The notes under the pieces are model-generated. The model was not told where the DNA came from. It did no database searches and saw only the letters and a list, made by a program, of their open reading frames with translations. DNA of 64,000 bases from Allolobophora icterica. Lineage: Eukaryota; Annelida; Clitellata; Crassiclitellata; Lumbricidae. The stretch covers positions 19,158,557-19,222,556 of the forward strand of contig OY744612.1 in NCBI GenBank assembly GCA_963556255.1, in the 5' to 3' direction. Below, one piece after another: positions 59,201 to 64,000 of this stretch (its first letter is position 1; every line of letters starts with the position of its first letter). The position numbers and the translations under genes were made by a program.

Positions 59201-60437
59201 AAATATGATGTTGTAAAGATTACGGAAACGAAAGTGTACAAACTGCGACAATTGCACACCCCTTGCAACATTGTGGTCTAGTTGCCAATATCAACGCCTC
59301 CTCGCAACATTGTGGTCTGGTTGCCAATATCAATTATAGATGTATTAGTACTAGGGTTTTGAATCTCAAGGGTATGTGTACGGTTGTCTACTTGGTCTGG
59401 ATGAATACGTACGAAGACAACGGATCTTTAACTTAAGGTAGAGATAGAGACAAATACGGACGAAGACAAACGAACTTTTACTTAAGGGAGAGATGCAGAC
59501 AAATACAGATGATGCAAAACGGAATTTAAGACTTAGAAAAAAAGACATATACAGACGGAGACTAACGGACTTTCAGACATAGGGAGAGATAGTGACAGAT
59601 TCAGGCAGAGAGAACGGACTCTAAGACATAGGTAGAGATACAGACAGACACAGACGGAGACAGGCGTACTTTAAGACAAGGGACAGATACAAACAGATGC
59701 AGACGGAGACAAACGAACTTTAACTCGAAAGAGAAATACAGACAGATACAGACGGTGACAAACGTACTTTTAAGACATAGGAATAGATTCAGGCTGATGG
59801 AAACGGAGACATGGGCACTTTAAGGGATAGGGAGAGATACAGACAGATATAGACATAGTCAGATGCAGACGGATAGAAGCCGACTTTAAGACAAGGAATA
59901 TATACAAACAGATACAGACGGACACAAAGGAATTTTAGACATAGGGAGAGATGTAGACAGTTACAGACGGTGACTGGCACACTTTGAGATGTAGGGAGAG
60001 ATATTGACAAATGCACACGGAATAAGGCGCACTTTAATAGGCAAGGAGAGATACAGACAGACGCAGACTGTGACAAACGGACTTTAAGACATATGGAGAG
60101 ATAGACAGGTACAGACGGAGACAAACGGACTTTAAGACATAGGCAGAGATGCAGATGGAGACAGGCGCACTTTAAAACACAGGGAGAGACACAAACAGAC
60201 GCGGCCTGTGACAAACGGACTTTGAGACATATTTAGAGATATACAGATACAGACGGAGACAAACGCTCTTTAAGACTAGACGGAAACAAACAGTATTTAA
60301 AACATAGGCAGAGATTCAGACATATGCAGACTGTGACAAACGCAATTGAAGGCATAGGTAGGGATGCAGACAGATACAGACGGACACACTAATACACTTC
60401 GAGACAAGAATCGATATATACACATGCAGTCGGACAT
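53284..60437. repeat. composite satellite, right part
   Basis: Same modules as 44757-47990. Long blocks with extra ~50-bp units recur near 54085 and 55530, and near-identical periods recur with spacings of about 1.4 kb (54.1/55.5 kb) and about 1.2 kb (57.0/58.2 kb). From about 59530 to 60437 only the ~50-bp GATACAGACGGAGACAAACG-type unit remains, with more divergence, as expected at an array edge. Confidence 0.93.
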
Positions 60438-61270
60438 TTAGAGGCACTTGGATACCTGTACGTCCTCCCGCCAGCCTGGCGAATTTGCTCGCCGTTGTAG
60501 TTGGGTCGATGTTAGGCTCATTCCTTCGTGAACGATCCGAATGAGATTGGAACGTCGATTGACCGACGAAATCAGTTGCAGCCATCGAATCTTATTCTTT
60601 TCGGCACTTGACCACTTCCGTATTAAATAATCTCTTTTTATATCCAACTGTTGCCATTGGATAACCAACATTTGAGTTATGGAGCTTGAACCTTGGGCTT
60701 CGTCGTTAGAAGCTAGCTCCTTAGACCTCAACTTCCGCCCGATGATCAGACCTAGATCTGGGTCAGCCCTCTGGGCTCATCTGCAATTGCGAACCGGTTC
60801 CAGTTGTTTGGCATGTCGCGTGTGCCGGGCTGATGAGCAAAGTTTTCCTTAATCACAGTGATTGGGTGACGACTTCGTCACATCACGTCCGCATTCAAGT
60901 GCGTAGAGCCAGCGCTGTGCTTTATATCAAATTGGAACTTTTCAATCACGGCCAACCATTGGACTTGTTGTCCAATTGTTAGGGGCGTCTTCCCCAACCA
61001 TTTTAAAGCCGAATGGGCCGTGCGTAATATGAACTTCTGACCATTAGTAATAGATATTGTCTAAATGTCTCTAAAAGAGTAGGTGATGGCGAGTAATCCT
61101 CTTTTGATCACGTCACAGTTTTGCTCTGCGGGTGAGCAGCCGCGGCTATACCGTAGCAAATGACTCGCTCTTGGTTGTTTTGCGCTTGCGATAACACAGC
61201 TCCAATTGCTTCACCCGATGCGTCCGTGTCAAGAATGTATATTCCAGTGTCTTTCGGTAGGGCGAGAATT
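60438..61270 (-). pseudogene. Ty3/gypsy pol relic: RNase H and integrase zinc region
   Basis: Going down the minus strand: YILDTDASGEAIGAVLSQAQ and NNQERVI (RNase H, about 61235-61150), RTAHSALKWLGKTPLTIGQQ, VQWLAVIEKFQFDIKH and AGSTHLNADV (about 61015-60895), then QQLDIKRDYLIRKWSSAEKN and IRIVHEGMSL (integrase N-terminal region, about 60650-60520) and PGWREDVQ. The order RNase H then integrase is that of ordinary gypsy elements, unlike the element at 7-14.5 kb. Stops and frameshifts are present. The relic ends where the satellite begins. Confidence 0.8.
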
Positions 61271-61388
61271 GGCCCTACTCTCCCACAAGCACAGAAAACA
61301 GCAAAACTTTATGAAGACACCTTGAAGCCCAAGCAACAGGGCAATCTCTTTCAAATCATGACGTATTTGCCATTTCTACTGGTCGTAG

Positions 61389-62219
61389 TTAGTATTTTTT
61401 TTGCATGCTTTCATAGGTTTCCTTCATTCCCACGGAATGCAACACTGAGACAGAAGGGTTTTGGTTTCCGTTATGCAAAAGTTCAGCTTTTAAGCTAAAT
61501 TTTAATGAGTCTATAGATGCCATTCTGTAGGTTCGTGAGTTGTTCCTAATTCTTCCATTAGCCCCGAAATATCCGTGCAGAGACACAAACAATGCTGCAT
61601 GTTGTAAAATGAAGACAAAGCCACATTTCTCTTTCTGTCTTTTTACCCTTGGCCAGAAGATTCCACTCTTCAAGTCTTGAACCTAAAAGTTCAGCTTGTT
61701 GTTTTAATAGGGCCGATCTCGTACAAAATAGTCAAGTTCATTTAGCCGTATCAGGTGAGGTCCACTTACTTTTCAGGTCTGTATGTAGAGTCTGAGGCAA
61801 TGCCAGTTGCTGTAACTCAGCATCTTCCTCTGGTACAGATGGATCTATGTCTTCCCAGTTTTCTGGACGCTTAGGTATGAGAAGACCTCCGTGACTAACT
61901 GGCCTTATAGCTGATGGTACATTTGGGTACTCGATATTACGCTTTTTCTTCTTTGATAAGCCTTGTTTTAATTTTAAAAAATAGCAATTATCTAAGTGAC
62001 TGGTTGGTTCGCACCAAACCATGGTGCTGCAACTGGCATGACCTTACCTTTCACCCATTCAGTCAGATTAACGTAGCATAAAATGCAGCACACACGAGAA
62101 GCCCACTTCTTGTCTTGATCACCAACATGACAGCCAAAATACAAGTAGTAGGCTTGCTTCACAGTCTTTGTTAAAGAACAACTCTGAGATTTTATAATAT
62201 ACTGTCCACAACATAGCAA
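61389..62219 (-). pseudogene. mobile-element protein relic (YFGCxxGDQDKxWAxxxCC family)
   Basis: On the minus strand, in order: SCSLTKTVKQAYYLYFGCHV, GDQDKKWASRVCCILCYVNL and TEWVKGKVMPVAAP (62219-61992). A frameshift follows, then MVWCEPTSHLDNCYFLKL and IEYPNVPSAIRPVSHGG (62022-61738), LLKQQAELLGSRLEEWNLLA (about 61710-61640), then RMASIDSLKFSLKAELLHNG and HSVGMKETYESM (about 61540-61400). I recognise this order from a large family of unnamed proteins in invertebrate genomes that behave like mobile-element genes. Cys pairs suggest zinc binding. The catalytic activity is unknown to me. At least two frameshifts and an in-frame stop. Confidence 0.65.
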
Positions 62220-62344
62220 AACTTATCTGATAAATTAATGCACCCGCTTTGCTGTCTTTTTTTCCATATTAGCACTGAAATCTGCTGTGAAACTAACAGC
62301 AAATGTTTCCACAACAATACCATCGACAAAAATTAGGTTAATTA

Positions 62345-63090
62345 TGTGTTTTCTCCCACTTCAAATCAAATCAAATTTCATTGAATCGAATACAAGACCA
62401 GTATTTGATTAATAGTCAATAGCGTAAGATGCACAATATGTATCGCATCTATAGATTAGAGATTATATAATCTAACATTGATAACTATAGTGACTTTAAT
62501 ATAGCTCCTTTCAAATTTAATGCAATAAGACGATCCCAGGAGAGAAGAAGCTAAAGTAGCTTATCTTATTAACTAAAATTAACTTATTCCTGTCATGAAT
62601 AAGTAAGAACTGCTGGCAGCTGTAATAATGAAAGGTTTCCTTAAAAAATAACATTTACTCGACTAAAAATGACCTATAACATAGAAATGTGATGTATTGG
62701 CCTTTTTTAAAGCACATAGCTGACAAAAATAATAAGACAGCTAATATAATTCATGTTATAGAAACCTTGTTGGCCTGCATAATCGCTTGATGAGTAGACT
62801 ATACATCACAATGCTTCTCTAGTCCTTCCACTTCAGTACTATGATATTGCCATTTCGACGCACCGTGTGTTGACCAGTTCGTAGTTCTGCAGCTGTAACT
62901 ACAGCAGGTAGATTCACTAGACAGAGCCCAAACTAATCTTACGTGCATCAGATGGAAGGCGTCTATGGAACGGAAGAGGATAGACGGCAAGGAGCTCTTG
63001 GCGGAGAGACAAGGGGAGACAGTTCCAAGACAGACCCATGTAGGCTAAGCGGAACTGACTGAACAGCCGATACCTGAGGGACGTGTATTC
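62345..63090 (-). mobile_element. LINE 3' end relic
   Basis: The minus strand near 63060-62930 reads FRLAYMGLSWNCLPLSLRQE and LPFHRRLPSDARK, resembling the GxxxWNSLPxxLR end of LINE reverse transcriptases. A (TTGAT)n tail lies at 62360-62385. Confidence 0.45.
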
Positions 63091-63299
63091 ACGTGTGTAG
63101 CATCAGAACTTACCCAATGTAGAACGTCCATAGCAGTCAAGTGTTAACAAAAATGTTTATGAAGATTAAGCGATTACTTTGAAAGGCCAATCCAACAGAA
63201 ACAGCAGAGTTATGCAAGGCAACTGCTATTTACTACTCAAAATGTTCACAGGTTATACATAAAAAATACTGTTTCTAGCGACCCATCGTCACCATCACT

Positions 63300-63325
63300 C
63301 GTATTGTATTGTATTGTATTGTCTT
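63300..63325. repeat. (TATTG)n
   Basis: Five units of GTATT. Confidence 0.85.
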
Positions 63326-63392
63326 TGTTGCTTGTGTTTATTTGTTCTGTTCGGGTTGGTTGTTGTCCGTGTTGTTGCTGTTACGTCAGTGT

Positions 63393-63420
63393 TATATATA
63401 TATATATATATATATATATG
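63393..63420. repeat. (TA)n, short
   Basis: About 14 TA units. Confidence 0.95.
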
Positions 63421-63504
63421 ACTGTAGCTGTGTGCTGGCTTTCAAGACAGGGAAGGAAGTTGAGGTGAATCGGGGAGGGGTGATGTTTGGGGTTAGGAAT
63501 AAAT

Positions 63505-63960
63505 TTGAGGCAGTATATTCTGTTCCGTTATCTTCCACCTCCACTCTTCCTCGAGGTGATCGTTGGGTGTAGGGATAAATTTTAGGCATGATATTCTGTT
63601 CGGTTATCTTCCGCCTTCTTCACTCTTCCTCGTGGTGATCGTTGGGTTTTGGAGTAGGGATCAGTTTTAGGCAATATATTCTGTTCCGTTATCTTCCACC
63701 TTCTCCACTCCCTCTGGGTGATCATTGGGTTAGGAGTATGGATCAATTTTAGGCATTATATTTTGTTCCGTTATCTTCCACCTTCTCCACTCCCTATGGG
63801 TGATCGATGGGTTAGGAGTATGGATCAATTTTGGGCAGTATATTCTGTTCCGTTATCTTCCACCTTCTCCACTCCCTCTAGGTGATCGTTGGGTTAGGAG
63901 TTTGGATAAATTTTAGGCATTATATTTTGTTCCGTTATCTTCCACCTTGTCCGCTTTTCT
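63505..63960. repeat. ~80-87-bp minisatellite, about 5-6 units
   Basis: TATATTCTGTTCCGTTATCT, then TCCACCTTCTCCACTCCCTC, then GGTGATCGTTGGGTTAGGAG, starts near 63514, 63590, 63675, 63762, 63841 and 63925. Units differ by a few substitutions and indels. Confidence 0.93.
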
Positions 63961-64000
63961 CAGGCGCTTTTGCTTTTCGCTGCAATTTAAAAACGTTAGA

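Noticed and set aside
44788..60214. Numerous Cys/Ser/Leu-Val-rich minus-strand frames resembling small secreted or membrane proteins
   Set aside because: All follow the satellite period, start and stop at equivalent points of each unit, and exist in more than one frame.

Overview
This 64 kb window is nuclear DNA of an animal. Its genes are split by GT-AG introns, it is rich in AT and microsatellites, and nearly every recognisable coding stretch belongs to a transposable element. The element mix (hAT transposons, a Ty3/gypsy element with a SCAN-like Gag and a tRNA-Pro-type primer site, CR1/L2-like LINEs, tRNA-derived SINEs) and the frequent AGGCCTA words suggest a marine invertebrate, probably a deuterostome such as an echinoderm or hemichordate. 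The species assignment is inference only. No prokaryotic features, CRISPR arrays or rRNA genes were seen.

One intact host gene could be read: prefoldin subunit 5 (PFDN5) on the minus strand. It has five coding exons between 24285 and 20579, all with GT-AG junctions, and encodes 158 residues. A second host gene may be scattered over 31.3-39.9 kb on the plus strand, but it could not be assembled.

Layout. 1-2112: 3' part of an hAT transposon. 2.1-7.0 kb: minisatellites, a 0.7 kb foldback element, a MITE inside a 40-bp minisatellite, and long simple repeats. 7.04-14.50 kb: a minus-strand LTR retrotransposon sitting in an (AT)n tract. Its single gag-pol frame is split by a complete second copy of the same hAT element (9815-13040), with a perfect 8-bp target duplication. 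15.4-19.4 kb: a 2.3 kb DNA transposon with long inverted repeats and a decayed transposase, a LINE 3' end, and two hAT-type MITEs with perfect target duplications. 20.6-24.3 kb: PFDN5. 24.5-44.7 kb: a mosaic of SINEs, LINE 3' ends, nested MITEs, an exact 409-bp tandem duplication and two further TIR elements (29926-31241 and 31744-33040). 44.76-60.43 kb: a composite satellite interrupted by a 5.3 kb CR1-like LINE (47991-53283). 60.4-64 kb: a gypsy pol relic, a relic of an unnamed mobile-element protein, a LINE 3' end and an ~85-bp minisatellite.

The relationships are mostly stratigraphic. The microsatellite was entered by the LTR element, which was entered by hAT copy B. The satellite was entered by the LINE. 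A minisatellite was entered by a MITE. Almost all element genes carry frameshifts or deletions, so none looks autonomous as read. The most notable points are the two hAT copies that share identical frameshifts, the Gag with a SCAN-like fold, the composite satellite, and two mobile-element protein families that I recognise but cannot name.
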